A stretch of 64,000 nucleotides of DNA from DATADW01 sp963733905 (GCA_963733905.1 CAVTEU010000007.1:496001-560000); one strand, 5' to 3'. Shown: positions 38,145-48,457, counted from the first letter of the stretch. The notes: generated by a model from the sequence alone, not told the origin. Program-made: numbers and translations.

Positions 38145-38936
38145 CTAGCGGTGCACGTCCAACGCAGCACGGAATTCGCCGACGGCGGTGGTCAACCGCT
38201 CGATGGCGTCGTCGGTGTTCTCCGATTCCAGTACGAGACGGACCAGAGCCGAACCGACGATGACCCCGTCTCCGTACGTCGCGACCGCTGCCGCCTGATC
38301 GGGTGTCGAGATGCCGACGCCAAGCACCAAGGGCACATCGGTGATCTCCCGGACCCGGCTCGATAGGTCGGAGACATGGCTGCTCAATTCGGACCGCTCC
38401 CCGGTCACGCCGAGGTCGGCCACCCCGTAGATGAAGAGTGGCCGTGCCGCCGCCACGCGGCGGAGACGCTCGTCACCCGTGGTGGGTGCGACGAACTGGA
38501 CCATTCCGAGCGCGTGGCGGGCGGCGGCAGAGGCCACCTCGTCGGACTCCTCGAGTGGAAGGTCGGGGACGATCAACCCATCGGCGCCCGCTTCGGCGAG
38601 ACGCCGGCAGAACTCTTCCGCTCCCATCCGGAGGACCGGGTTGGCATAGGTCATCGCCAATAGGGGGCGGCCGGTGTTCTCGGCGACCCTCTCGATCGTC
38701 TCCAATGCCACCCGCATCGACGTGCCCGCCGCCAGTGCGGCCTCGCTCCCCCGTTGGATGACCGGCCCGTCCATCAACGGGTCCGAGTAGGGGATTCCAA
38801 CCTCGAAGCCGTCTGCGCCGGCTTCGGCCATGGCGGCAAAGAGGCGCGGTGACGAATCGGGGTCGGGTAGCCCGGCCGTCATGAAGGGAAGAAAGGCGGT
38901 GCGTCCCGGTTCGAACAACCCCGCGACCCGGTTCAC
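38145..38936 (-). CDS. trpA: tryptophan synthase alpha chain
   Basis: Cleaves indole-3-glycerol phosphate to indole, which is channelled to TrpB. FEVGIPYSDPLMDGPVIQ contains the catalytic Glu and Asp; MTYANPVLRMG, LPLEES and the phosphate-binding GVGISTPDQAA and VIVGSALV loops are present. 263 residues. GTG start overlaps the trpB stop as GTGA. Last gene of the operon. Confidence 0.97.
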   Translation of the reverse strand: MNRVAGLFEPGRTAFLPFMTAGLPDPDSSPRLFAAMAEAGADGFEVGIPYSDPLMDGPVIQRGSEAALAAGTSMRVALETIERVAENTGRPLLAMTYANPVLRMGAEEFCRRLAEAGADGLIVPDLPLEESDEVASAAARHALGMVQFVAPTTGDERLRRVAAARPLFIYGVADLGVTGERSELSSHVSDLSSRVREITDVPLVLGVGISTPDQAAAVATYGDGVIVGSALVRLVLESENTDDAIERLTTAVGEFRAALDVHR

Positions 38937-40111
38937 CGCAGCTTGGCCTCGATCTGGTGGACGTCCTTGTCACCGCGACCCGACAGGCAGACGAGCACGG
39001 TCCGCCCGGCGAGCGACTCCTTCTCGCGTGCGAGCCATGCGATGGCGTGGGCCGACTCCAGCGCCGGGATGATGCCCTCGGTCCTGGCGAGGAGACTCAA
39101 CCCCTCGAGAGCCTCGTCGTCGGTGACCGAGTCGTAGCGGGCCAACCCGGCGTCGCGCAGGTAGGCGTGCTCCGGGCCAACTCCCGGGTAGTCGAGCCCG
39201 GCCGATATCGAGTGCGCCTCGAGCACCTGGCCATCGGCGTCCTGGAGCATCAGGGTCCACGTCCCATGGAGAACCCCGGGCGACCCGGCTCCGACCGATG
39301 CGCCGTGACGGCCGCTCTCGATCCCCTCTCCGGCGGCTTCCACTCCGACCAGGTCGGCGGCTCCTCCCAGGAACGGGTGGAAGATCCCGATGGCGTTCGA
39401 TCCGCCGCCGACACACGCCACCACCACGTCGGGCGTCTCGCCGTCGAGTTGGGCGATGCACTCCTCGCCGATCACCTTCTGGAACTCGCGGACCATCCAG
39501 GGGTAGGGGTGCGGGCCGACCACCGACCCGATCACATAGTGGGTGTCCTCGACCGAGGCCACCCAAGCCCGCAAAGCCTCGCTCACCGCGTCCTTCAACG
39601 TCCCGGCACCACTGGCCACCGGGACGACCTCGGCCCCGAGCAGCCGCATCCGCACCACGTTGAGCTCCTGGCGCTCAATGTCCACTTCGCCCATGTACAC
39701 GGTGCAATCGAGGCCCATGGCGGCGGCTGCCGTGGCAGTGGCCACCCCGTGCTGGCCGGCCCCTGTCTCCGCTATCACCCTGGGCTTTCCCATCCGGACA
39801 GCCAGAAGGCACTGACCGATGGCGTTGTTGATCTTGTGCGCCCCGGTGTGCGCCAGGTCCTCCCTCTTGAGCAGGACACGCATCCCGAGCTCGGCGGAGA
39901 TCCGTCGCGCCTCGTAGAGCGGTGTGGGCCGGCCGGCGAACCCGGCCAGCCATGTCTGGTACTCGGTGACGAACCGGGGGTCGGACCATGCATCGGCGAA
40001 CGCCGACTCCAACTCGGCCAATGCCGGCATCAGAGTCTCTGGGGCGAACCGCCCGCCATAGTCGCCAAACCGCCCATCTCCGTCGGGACGGTCGAGCGGA
40101 GCCGGGATCAC
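38933..40111 (-). CDS. trpB: tryptophan synthase beta chain
   Basis: PLP enzyme that joins indole and serine. The PLP lysine is in LAHTGAHKINNAIGQ; ETGAGQHGVATAT, the GGGSNAIGIFHPF phosphate cup and GLDYPGVGPEH are intact. 392 residues. GTG start overlaps trpF by GTGA and its stop overlaps trpA in the same way, which should keep alpha and beta subunits in balance. Confidence 0.98.
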   Translation of the reverse strand: MIPAPLDRPDGDGRFGDYGGRFAPETLMPALAELESAFADAWSDPRFVTEYQTWLAGFAGRPTPLYEARRISAELGMRVLLKREDLAHTGAHKINNAIGQCLLAVRMGKPRVIAETGAGQHGVATATAAAAMGLDCTVYMGEVDIERQELNVVRMRLLGAEVVPVASGAGTLKDAVSEALRAWVASVEDTHYVIGSVVGPHPYPWMVREFQKVIGEECIAQLDGETPDVVVACVGGGSNAIGIFHPFLGGAADLVGVEAAGEGIESGRHGASVGAGSPGVLHGTWTLMLQDADGQVLEAHSISAGLDYPGVGPEHAYLRDAGLARYDSVTDDEALEGLSLLARTEGIIPALESAHAIAWLAREKESLAGRTVLVCLSGRGDKDVHQIEAKLR

Positions 40112-40714
40112 GATCGAGCCGCCTTGGCCCGCTCGACGTACATGCGGACTCGCTCTGCATCTTTCACGCCCGGAGCCGTTTCGAGCCCGCTCGATGCGTC
40201 GACACCGAAAGGGCGGACTTCGGCGACTGCATCGGCGACGTTCTCGGGACCAAGCCCGCCGGCGAGGACGAAGTCACGGTGCTGGTCTCCGATGGAGCTC
40301 CAGTCGAAGGTCAGACCCGAACCACCGTGGAGACCGGGCGCCGCGTTATCGAGCAGCGGGATCTGACCCGATGGGACGGTGTCCAGGTCCACGGCGCCGT
40401 TGATCCGCACCGGCCAGAGGACCCGGATGCCGCTTTTCTGCGCCATCTGCGCCGCCGTCGGCTGCGTGGCGGCCGTATGGCTGGACCCCGTCGGCCCCGG
40501 TCTGCTCGACCGCCTCGATCAGCTCGTTTGGCGACATGCCGACCGTCACCAAGATCTTCGCCACCGGGATACCCGTGCCGAGACTGCGCGCCTGCTCGAT
40601 CGTGACCCGGCGCGGCGATACCGCGAGCACGAAGCCGATGGCGTCGGCTCCTGCCTGCACTGCGACCTCGGCAATCGCCCGCTCGGAGACCCCGCAGACC
40701 TTGACCCATGTCAC
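40108..40714 (-). CDS. trpF: phosphoribosylanthranilate isomerase, one frame break
   Basis: Amadori isomerase of tryptophan synthesis. First frame: VKVCGVSERAIAEVAVQAGADAIGFV with the catalytic Cys, SPRRVTIEQAR, VGMSPNELIEAVEQTGADGVQ. After a frame change near 40450 the rest follows: VLWPVRINGAVDLD, LLDNAAPGLHGGSGLTFDW, VLAGGLGPENV and FGVDASSGLETAPGVKD with the catalytic Asp. GTG 40714 overlaps the trpC stop as GTGA, and its own TGA overlaps trpB likewise. Confidence 0.93.
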
Positions 40715-41518
40715 AGCCGGGCGGCTCCTTGCCGGACGGCAGCGTCTCCCGTTTCTGCGGCTAAGAGCTGCGCCACGGCCGCCGCCGGGTCGGTTGCGCG
40801 CACCAGGCTCTCCCCCACCAAAACGGCGTCGTAACCCGACGGCAATCATCCGTGTCACGTCGGCGGGTCCGGTGATCCCGCTCTCCGCAACGCGTCCTTC
40901 GAACCCTTCGAGCCGACGAGCCAGTCGTTCGGCGATACTCAGATCGAGATCGAAGGTGGCCAGATCTCGAGCGTTGACGCCGACGAGACTGGCTCCGGCG
41001 GCGCGGGCCCTTTCCGCTTCCACCTCGTCGTGGATCTCTACCAGCGCCTCGATTCCGGCCTCTGCCGCGGTGGCTATCAGCCTGGCCAGCATGTGATCCT
41101 CGAGGGCGGCGACGATCAGCAGGACGGCATCGGCGCCGATCGCCCGGCTCTCCCAGATCTGCGCCGGGTCGAGCATGAAGTCCTTGCGGAGCACAGGGAC
41201 GTTCACCGCCGCCGCGGCCGCTCTGAGATCGGCGATGCTCCCGCCGAAGAACTCCGGTTCGGTGAGGACCGAGATGGCCGCCGCACCGCCCGACTGGTAC
41301 GCCGCGGCGAGGGCCGCCGGGTCGAGATCAGGCGCCAGCACGCCCCGCGACGGAGAGCGCCGCTTGACCTCGGCGATCACCCGGGCACCGGGTGCGGTGA
41401 CCGCCGCAGTCAGCGAACGCACAGGCGGTGACCGGAGCGCCGCACTGCGGAGCTCTGCCGATCGAGCCGCCAGATCGGGGATTCGACGGCGGACGGTTGC
41501 GATGATCTGGTCGAGCAT
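40711..41518 (-). CDS. trpC: indole-3-glycerol phosphate synthase, one frame break
   Basis: Ring-closing enzyme before TrpAB. Seen: VIAEVKRRSPSRG with catalytic Lys, ISVLTEPEFFGGS, VPVLRKDFMLDP, ALVEIHDEVE, VGVNARDLATF and AESGITGPADV. Near 40838 one surplus G diverts the frame; correcting it restores YDAVLVGESLVRATDP and a stop that overlaps trpF by GTGA. Uncorrected, the frame runs on into trpF and mimics a TrpC-TrpF fusion, which I judge artificial. Confidence 0.93.
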
Positions 41519-41546
41519 CTCGAAGGAACGGTACAGCCGAGAGTGG

Positions 41547-42497
41547 TCAGTCCCGACCCGCCACCAGGGGCAGTTCGCTCACCCTGGCCGGCGCCTTGCC
41601 CTGATCCCAACGAACCTCGACCCGATCACCCGGCGACACCTCGCGCCGCACCAGCGCCAGCCCGACAGGAGCTCGGACCGTGAGCGACTCGGCCACCGAT
41701 GTGATCGCACCCACCTGACGGTCATCCATCCAGAGTCCGGCGCCCTCCGGGGGGAGCACGTTGGTCTCGATCACCACCCCGCGCAGCAGGCGGTTGACAT
41801 GGCCCCGTGAGTCGATCCGGGCGACCAGCTCCTGGCCCAGGTAACAGCCCTTGGTGAACGAGACCGTTTCCTCCACCACCCCGGCCTCCTGGGGGATGGT
41901 CCGCTCGTCGACATCCACGCCCATCACCGGCTCGCCCGCCTCGACCCTGACCGCCCGCCATCCCAGCAACCCGGCGGCAACCGCCCCCGCAGTGCTCAAC
42001 CGCTCCATCGCGCCCTCACCGGCCACGAAGAACCGGGGATGCGGGCCAAGCGGGGCCCTCGCAACCAGGAACCCTTCATCGTCGTGCCACCCGGGTGGGA
42101 CCGTCAGCCCGGCCCGGGCCAGGACGTGCTCGGAATCCGGGCCGATCAGGTCGACCATCGGCCGCTCGTCGAGCCGCAGGCTCAGCTTCACCCGGATCTT
42201 GTATTGGGAAAGGTCGTCGAGCACGGTCTGCGCCACCCCGGCATCAGCGATCATCGCCACCCGATCCTCGCCACGGAGCAGCCACAGCAGCGCCCGCAGC
42301 TTGCCCTGCGGGCCGAGAAGCAACGACCTCGCCACCTCACCGACAGGTAGGGCCGCCACCTCCTGGGATAGGAGGTCCTCGAGGAAGCGGACCGCGTCCG
42401 GGCCCTCGGCAACCACCATCTGGTGCCTTGCTTCAACCACACCGGCGGCGCTCCGCAGTGCGGAGTACTCGGCGAGGACGTCCACGTCACCCGACAT
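41547..42497 (-). CDS. ygfZ: YgfZ/GcvT-like folate-binding protein
   Basis: A 316-residue member of the YgfZ family, tetrahydrofolate-binding proteins that help maintain Fe-S enzymes. The diagnostic motif is FTKGCYLGQELVAR (KGCYxGQE). Other family parts: GPDAVRFLEDLLSQEV, LLGPQGKLRALLWLL, GWRAVRVEAGEPVMGVDVDERTIPQEAG. Its ATG overlaps the trpE stop by 11 bases, placing it inside the trp operon, an unexpected site. Either it is a passenger or it links Fe-S/folate status to this transcript. Confidence 0.93.
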   Translation of the reverse strand: MSGDVDVLAEYSALRSAAGVVEARHQMVVAEGPDAVRFLEDLLSQEVAALPVGEVARSLLLGPQGKLRALLWLLRGEDRVAMIADAGVAQTVLDDLSQYKIRVKLSLRLDERPMVDLIGPDSEHVLARAGLTVPPGWHDDEGFLVARAPLGPHPRFFVAGEGAMERLSTAGAVAAGLLGWRAVRVEAGEPVMGVDVDERTIPQEAGVVEETVSFTKGCYLGQELVARIDSRGHVNRLLRGVVIETNVLPPEGAGLWMDDRQVGAITSVAESLTVRAPVGLALVRREVSPGDRVEVRWDQGKAPARVSELPLVAGRD

Positions 42498-43973
42498 CTT
42501 GAGCCAATCGGAGAGCCGTCAGAGCGGCCGCCGCCTTGTTCATCGTCTCCTCGTACTCGGCGCCCGGCTCGCTGTCGGCCACTATCCCTGCCCCCGCCTG
42601 GACCCAGGCGGTCCCGTCCGCCACCACGACGGTACGGAGGCATATCGCGGTGTCCACGTTGCCCGAGAGGTCGAGGTAGCCGACGGCGCCGGCGTACGGA
42701 CCGCGAGCCACCGGCTCGAGTTCGTCGATTATCTCCATGGCGCGCACCTTGGGCGCGCCAGAGACCGTCCCATGGGGGAAGGTCGCCCGCAGGACGTCCA
42801 CCGGGCCGATCCCGGGTCGGAGTTTTCCAGACACCCCCGAGACGATGTGCATGACGTGGGAGTAGCGCTCGACCGACATCAGCTCGTCCACGGTGACGGT
42901 GCCGAACTCGCTCACCCTCCCGACGTCGTTTCTCGCCAGGTCGACCAGCATGACGTGCTCGGCAAGCTCCTTCGGGTCGTTGAGCATCTCCTCTTCCAAG
43001 GCCAGGTCCTCCGCCGGCGACGAGCCCCGGCGGCGGGTCCCAGCGATCGGTCTGCTGTAGACCACGCCGTCGCGCACCCGGGTCATCAGTTCAGGTGACG
43101 AGCCGGCAACGATCACGTCAGGATGGCTCACATAGAAGAGGAACGGCGATGGGTTGATCAGCCGCAACGCCCGATAGACGTCGAACGGCTTGCCGTCATA
43201 CCCGCTGGAGAGCCGCTGGCTGAGCACTATCTGAAACGCCTCACCCTGTTTGATCTGGTCTTTGGCGGAGCGGACCGCCGCCTCGAAGGCCGGCTGGTCC
43301 ATGGTGGACTCGTACCGGCCGTCGAGCGCAGCCATCGTCGACGGTGCAGGCCGCGGCTCGTACGGCGCCGCCGCCCCGAGCCGGCGAGTCGACTCGTCGA
43401 GAGCGGCTACCGCGTCATCCCAGTCGGTGCCAGGGTCCGGGCCGGGGCGGATGTTCCGCACCAGAGTGACCACTTCGGTGAACCGGTCGTATGCGGCAAG
43501 CGACCCCACGGCATGCCACACCATCTCGGGCAGCCCGCGATCGTCGGGGGGCATGGCGGGAAGGTGCTCGATGTAGCGGACGCAGTCGTACCCGAGGTAC
43601 CCGACCAGCCCGGAATGGAGCGGTGGCAATCCGGCGAGGTCGGGTGCCGTGAGGTTGGAGAGCACCCGTTCCAGCACCTCGAGAGGAGTCCCTTCCCCAC
43701 CGCTCGATGCCCGACACCGTCGCCCTCGATGGTCACCGTGCCGGACCGCGAGACGAGGGTGAACAGGGGGTCCCAACCGAGGAAGGACCAGCGTCCCCAC
43801 TGCTCACCGCCTTCGACCGATTCGAGCAGGAAGCCGGGCCCGTCTCCCACCAACTTCTGGTAGGCGCTGACGGGAGTTTCCCGGTCGGCGAGGACCTTGG
43901 TCGTCACCGGGATCACGGGGTGGAGACGCGCCAACTCGAGAAACTCGTCGCGACCGGGGGTGACTTCCCTCAT
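42487..43973 (-). CDS. trpE: anthranilate synthase component I, one frame break
   Basis: Converts chorismate to anthranilate with ammonia from a TrpG partner that is not in the window. N-terminal Trp-binding region: LLESVEGGEQWGRWSFLG. After a frame change near 43705 (one surplus G) the body follows: GLVGYLGYDCVRYIEHL, QIKQGEAFQIVLSQR, PSPFLFYVSHPDV, GSSPELMTRVRDG, PIAGTRRRG, HVMLVDLARNDVGRV, FPHGTVSGAPKVRAMEII and GAVGYLDLSGN. ATG 43973 is chosen; it starts 43 bases after ccdA. LLES hints at feedback control by tryptophan. Confidence 0.95.
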
Positions 43974-44016
43974 GGCCCGAAGCGTAGGAACCGGCTCGAC
44001 CCAGCCAGGCCGCACG

Positions 44017-44772
44017 TCAGATGCTGTCGATGATGCTGCGGAGAGGGGTGGATTCGAAGAACTCGGTCACCCAACTCGCAATGACCGAGAGGTTGCCGGT
44101 GATCATGATCACCCCGAAGCCGATCAGCGCCACGGACGAGAAGACGCCGATAGCTCGACTATGACGCCGCAGCCACCGGACGGCACCCATCGCACGGCCC
44201 AACGCGACTCCGGCGAGCATGAAGGGGACACCCAGCCCCAGCCCATAGAAGAGAAGGAGAAGCATCCCCCTCCCCACACTTTCCTGCACCGCCGCCGTTG
44301 TGAGGATCGCCCCGAGCACCGGTCCGATGCACGGCGTCCAGGCGAAACCGAAGGCCACCCCCATCAACGGCGGTGCCCACATGCCCAACCGGGACGGACG
44401 GACATCGACGCGTCGCTCCCTGGTCAGTCCGGATATCCGGGGAGACGTTGAAAGCGACATGACCAGCAGGAGGACGCCAAACCCGACCACTACCCAGCCC
44501 GCAACCCGTTCCGCCACGTCGAGGTTTGCCCTCAGAGCGGACCCGATGGCTGTCGCACCGGCACCGAGAGCAACGAACACCGCGGTGAACCCGGCGACGA
44601 ACAGTCCCGTTGCCCGGAGCATCCGGCCGGTTGCGGCGGCCCCGGTCTCCAATTCGGCAACCGAGTAGCCAGACATCAGGCTCAGATATCCGGGGAGCAG
44701 GGGGAGCACGCAGGGAGAGATGAAAGAGATGATCCCGGCGCCGAAGGCGACAAGGAGCGGGACCTCGGTCAA
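44017..44772 (-). CDS. ccdA: CcdA-type cytochrome c biogenesis / thiol-disulphide transporter
   Basis: Six-helix membrane protein of the DsbD/CcdA family, 251 residues from TTG. The two redox cysteines are in SPCVLPLLPGY (helix 1) and TPCIGPVLGA (helix 4). It carries electrons from thioredoxin to extracytoplasmic thiol proteins, often for haem ligation of c-type cytochromes. No ResA, ResB or ResC gene is adjacent. It is the first gene of the run that continues into trpE 43 bases later. Confidence 0.93.
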   Translation of the reverse strand: MTEVPLLVAFGAGIISFISPCVLPLLPGYLSLMSGYSVAELETGAAATGRMLRATGLFVAGFTAVFVALGAGATAIGSALRANLDVAERVAGWVVVGFGVLLLVMSLSTSPRISGLTRERRVDVRPSRLGMWAPPLMGVAFGFAWTPCIGPVLGAILTTAAVQESVGRGMLLLLFYGLGLGVPFMLAGVALGRAMGAVRWLRRHSRAIGVFSSVALIGFGVIMITGNLSVIASWVTEFFESTPLRSIIDSI

Positions 44773-45009
44773 CGACGCACCGCCCGGAAAAGAGCGGTCG
44801 CATGCCGGCTCGTCATCGGGTCATCATCCCAGATCGGTGTCGTCACCAGGCGGCCGAGACCCCGCCGCGTCCCACTCGATGGCTAACCTCCGAGGCCATG
44901 CCCGCCGAGGACTCCTCCGTCGGGGGGACGCCGCTGGGGTTCGTGGGTCCTCGGAGATGCCATCGACTGTCAGGTCGATCGGCGTGGGCGCGCACCAGGT
45001 AGCCCGCCG
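44773..45009. promoter_or_regulatory. divergent intergenic between ccdA and MFS gene
   Basis: This 237-base space must hold promoters for the ccdA-trp run and the MFS gene. I see no leader peptide with Trp codons or attenuator-like hairpins, so transcriptional control of trp by classic attenuation is not supported. Confidence 0.35.
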
Positions 45010-46242
45010 ATGAGGCGCTTGTTCAACCAACTGCTCCCCGTGTCGGCCTTCACCCGCGAAGACCGACGGGTTTCGGCGGTGATGTGGGTGGCGGCGGTGT
45101 TGCAGGGCTTCGCCCAGGCCCAGGTGACGAACACCCTTCCCTTCGTCCGGCTCAGCCTCGAGATGACCGAGGGGCAGATGAGCAGCCTTCTCGCCATCGC
45201 CCGGCTGGGGGCGTTCCTCGCCTTTCCCTTCACGGTCCGCGGCGACCGATACGGGCGCCGCGGCCCGTTTCTGATCACCTTCGCCATCCTCATGGCGGCC
45301 AACGCGGCCACCGCACTCGCCTATGAGCCGGCCGTGTTCGCCGGTCTCCAGGCACTGGTCAGGATGGGGACCACCGCAGTCGGCGTCCTCGCCATAGTGC
45401 TCATCGTCGAGCAGCTCTCCCCCCAGGTGCGGGCGTACGGGCTGTCGATCTATGGGGCCGGCGGGAGCTTCGGCGCCGGGATCGCCCTGGTGGCGCTGCC
45501 CATCGCCCGACTCGGCGACCAGTCGTGGCGCCTGCTCTTCGCCGCCAGCGTCCTCGGCTTGCTCGCCCTCCCTTTCCTCGCCCGGAATGTGAGGGAGAGC
45601 CCGATCCACGACGAGTACAACCTGGGCAGGACCGGGTTACTCGCCCCGCTCGGGGGCGCCAACCGTCGCAATTTCGTGGTCCTGGCGATCAGCTCCTTTC
45701 TCGCCGCGGCCTACACCACCGTCGCCATCTCGTTCAGCTTCGAGCGGCTGGTCAACGATGTGGGGCTCTCGGTGGGGACCGCAGTCTGGATCAGCCTGAT
45801 CGGGGGCACCCTTGGCGGCGTCGGGTTCTTCATCGGCGGCCGGATAGCCGACGAGGTGGGGAGGCGCGTCGGCACGATCATCGGGTTCCTGCTGGCGGTA
45901 GCCGGTGGGCTGGGTCTCTACTGGCTGGACGACCCGTTTGCGCTCGCCGGGGCGGTGTTCGTCTCTACCTTCGGTGCCTTCGCCGCCATCCCGTCGGTTG
46001 GCGCCCAGCGCAACGAGCTCTTTCCCACCGGGCAGAGGGCGACGGCCGTCACCTGGCTCAACAACTTCGGGGTTCTCGGGTCGGTGGCCGGGCTGGCGCT
46101 GGGTGCGGCGACCATCGACACTCTCGGTCTGTCCCAGACGGTCAGCATCCTCGCCGTCGGGATGGTGGTAGCGGCTCTACTGATTCTGCTCCTCCCCGAG
46201 ACACGTGGTCAGCCGCTGGGAGCGCTGATCACCGAGCGGTAG
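45010..46242 (+). CDS. MFS transporter
   Basis: 410 residues and about twelve membrane helices. The conserved loop after helix 2 is FPFTVRGDRYGRRGP, and the symmetric loop after helix 8 is GGRIADEVGRRVG. The extended loop FLARNVRESPIHDEYNLGR and the LPETRGQPL end resemble sugar-porter or metabolite:H+ symporter types. Substrate unknown. Its stop lies within the convergent MATE gene (34-base overlap). Confidence 0.88.
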   Translation: MRRLFNQLLPVSAFTREDRRVSAVMWVAAVLQGFAQAQVTNTLPFVRLSLEMTEGQMSSLLAIARLGAFLAFPFTVRGDRYGRRGPFLITFAILMAANAATALAYEPAVFAGLQALVRMGTTAVGVLAIVLIVEQLSPQVRAYGLSIYGAGGSFGAGIALVALPIARLGDQSWRLLFAASVLGLLALPFLARNVRESPIHDEYNLGRTGLLAPLGGANRRNFVVLAISSFLAAAYTTVAISFSFERLVNDVGLSVGTAVWISLIGGTLGGVGFFIGGRIADEVGRRVGTIIGFLLAVAGGLGLYWLDDPFALAGAVFVSTFGAFAAIPSVGAQRNELFPTGQRATAVTWLNNFGVLGSVAGLALGAATIDTLGLSQTVSILAVGMVVAALLILLLPETRGQPLGALITER

Positions 46243-47506
46243 CCCGTCGCCAGCCCAACGGCCCGGGCAACAACCAGGGCGACGATCCCGGTCCACACAC
46301 CGAGCAGCCCCCACCCGAGGGCGACGGCACCGAGCATGACGGCGGACCCGACCACGGCGGCGGCAACGGTGGTCACGGCGAGGAAGGCGAACCGGGAAGC
46401 GCCGAGATAGATCCCGTCGCCGACGAAGACCAAGGCCGACAGCGGCTCAGAGACGGCGATAACCGGGAGGATCACCGCCAGTTCGGCTGAAACCGCGGGG
46501 CTGGCGCCAAAGAGCGCGATGAGGGGGTCTGCGGTGATCGCAACCAAGGCTCCGAGGACGAGGCCGGCACCGGCTCCCCACCAGAGGAGTCTGATGGAGG
46601 ACAAACGAACCTCGATCCGGTCACCCCTCCCGGCGGCTAGCCCGACCATTGCCTGGGCGGCGATGGCAAGGGCGTCCACGGCGAGAGCGAGCAAGAGCCA
46701 CAACTGCGACGCCACCTGGTGTGCCGCCACGGCGGCGGTCCCCACCCTTGCCGCTTGGGCGGTGGCCAGCGTGAAGAACCCGACCAGTGCGAAGGTCCGC
46801 AACCCGATGTCGCGTCCCGCCCTCAACAGCGGACCTGCCTGGTCGAGCCGGGGGAACGACCACGGGATGCTCGCCGCGGCGACGACTTCGTTCCAGCAAG
46901 AACGAGAAACCACACCGCCCCCAGCCATTGGGCCACCGCCGTTGCCACGGCGGCTCCGGCGACACCCCAACCGGCGACGAAGATGAGCAGAGGGTCGAGC
47001 ACCAGGTGGAGCAGGCTGATCGCCACCGTCACCGCCAGCGGAGTCCTGGTGTCCTGCAACCCGCGGAAAACGCCGTTGGCGGCGATGACCAGCACAACCG
47101 CAGGCGCTGCCAGTGCACGGATGCGGAGATAGACAAGCGCAGGATCGGTCACCGCGCCCTCGGCGCCCATCAAACCGAGGATGGGCTCGGCGAAAACCTG
47201 GAGGAGGACCGTCACCACCACGCCGGCGGCTATTGCGAAAGCCACCGCCTGCCAGGCGATCCGCCCGGCACCGACCGGATCCTCCCGACCGATCGCCCCC
47301 GCCAGCAGTGGCGTCGTCCCGTATGCCAGGAAGTTGAAGAGAAAGAAGGCGAATGAGAACACCGCAGTGTCGACTCCGAGGGCAGCGAGGGGGATTTCGC
47401 CCAGCCGGGCGACGAAGGCGGTGTCGGTGAGCGATACCAGGGGGTCGATCGCCAGCGTCCCCAGCGCCGGGACTGCAAGCCGCAGGATTCGCCGGTCGAT
47501 GGTCAC
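46209..47506 (-). CDS. MATE family efflux protein (DinF-like), one frame break
   Basis: Sodium- or proton-driven multidrug exporter. First half: RILRLAVPALGTLAIDPLVSLTDTAFVARLG, GVFRGLQDTRTPL and LLHLVLDPLLIFVAGWGVAGAA. After a frame change near 46890: WSFPRLDQAGPLLRAGRD, HQVASQLWLLLALAVDALAIAAQAMVG and the last four helices. GTG 47506 overlaps the nth stop as GTGA, so the long upstream frame is discarded. It forms a two-gene unit with nth, convergent with the MFS gene. Confidence 0.88.
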
Positions 47507-48225
47507 CCGGCGGGCGCCGCCTCCGCCGGTGGTGCCAATCCTTGATTGCTTTGGCCTGTCTTGTACGGCCAAGGGCAGAGCCTGGCCAGTTCGCACTCCG
47601 GGCAGCGCGGGGAACGGGCGATGCACACGTCGCGCCCGAATTGGATGATGCTCATCGACAGCTTGGACCAACTCGAGCGGGGGAAGACCGCCTTGAGATC
47701 CTGCTCGATCTTCAAAGGGTCCTTGGTGTTGGTGAGCCCCAGCCGGTTGCTCACCCTTCGCACATGGGTGTCCACCGCAATGGCCGGCTGCCCGAACGCC
47801 TCGGCGAGGACGACGCTCGCCGTCTTGCGGCCCACCCCGCGCAGCGGGACCAATTCATCGAGCGATGCCGGAACCTCGCCGTGGTGACGCTCAGTGAGGT
47901 CGGCGGAGAGGGCGATGATCGATTCGGTCTTCTGCCGGTAGAAGCCGCTCGAGTAGACGAGGCGTTCCACCTCTTCGGGATCGGCATCGGCCAAGTCCTG
48001 GGGCGTTGGGTAGCGGGCGAACAATGCCGGTGCGATCCGGTTGACGTTCTCGTCCGTCGTCTGGGCGGAGAGGACGGTGACCACGAGCAGCTGCCACGGG
48101 TTCTCGTAGGCGAGAGCGGTCCGGATCTCGGGGTAGCGCCGCCGCAGCCGGTTGAGGATGCTCCTGGCGCGTCCCTTCTCCGCCCTGGTAGGGATCGAGC
48201 CATCGGAGCGGACGATCGGCGCCAT
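47503..48225 (-). CDS. nth: endonuclease III
   Basis: DNA glycosylase/AP lyase for oxidised pyrimidines. Seen: LLVVTVLSAQTTDENVNRI, the helix-hairpin-helix LVPLRGVGRKTASVVL with catalytic Lys, VDTHVRRVSNRLGL with catalytic Asp, and the [4Fe-4S] cluster CIARSPRCPECELARLC (C-x6-C-x2-C-x5-C). 240 residues. GTGA overlap with the MATE gene downstream. Confidence 0.97.
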   Translation of the reverse strand: MAPIVRSDGSIPTRAEKGRARSILNRLRRRYPEIRTALAYENPWQLLVVTVLSAQTTDENVNRIAPALFARYPTPQDLADADPEEVERLVYSSGFYRQKTESIIALSADLTERHHGEVPASLDELVPLRGVGRKTASVVLAEAFGQPAIAVDTHVRRVSNRLGLTNTKDPLKIEQDLKAVFPRSSWSKLSMSIIQFGRDVCIARSPRCPECELARLCPWPYKTGQSNQGLAPPAEAAPAG

Positions 48226-48261
48226 CCGGCGAGCATAAGCAGCGGCAGAGCCGCTGCGTCA

Positions 48262-48282
48262 TGAGTTCTGGGTTATGAGTGA
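48262..48282. repeat. degenerate heptamers h with flanking hairpins
   Basis: Units TGAGTTC, TGGGTTA, TGAGTGA lie between perfect hairpins AGCGGC-AGA-GCCGCT (48241-48255) and GGAGCCGC-TAC-GCGGCTCC (48291-48309). GGGTTATG links it to the array at 23014. It occupies the space between divergent nth and the EamA gene. Confidence 0.45.
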
Positions 48283-48457
48283 CCCTCCCCGGAGCCGCTA
48301 CGCGGCTCCGACCCTCCCGTTCGGCGCCTGCGGCGCTGGGGCGGGTGAACATCAACGGGAAGGGCTCAAGTCACGTTGGCGGAAAGGCTCCGGACATTCC
48401 AAAAGATGGCCGGGTGACTTTTCGGGACGTTGGCCCAGTCGGCGCTGCCCACAGGCA

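Noticed and set aside
40346..41518. TrpC-TrpF fusion protein
   Set aside because: The apparent fusion arises from one surplus G near 40838; correction restores a trpC stop that overlaps the trpF start by GTGA.
44773..45009. trp attenuator or T-box leader
   Set aside because: No Trp-rich leader peptide, no alternative hairpins and no T-box sequence could be seen; also ccdA, not trpE, is the first gene.
48275..48457. N-terminal extension of the EamA transporter
   Set aside because: This part consists of hairpins and repeat-derived sequence; ATG 48458 immediately precedes the family's first helix.
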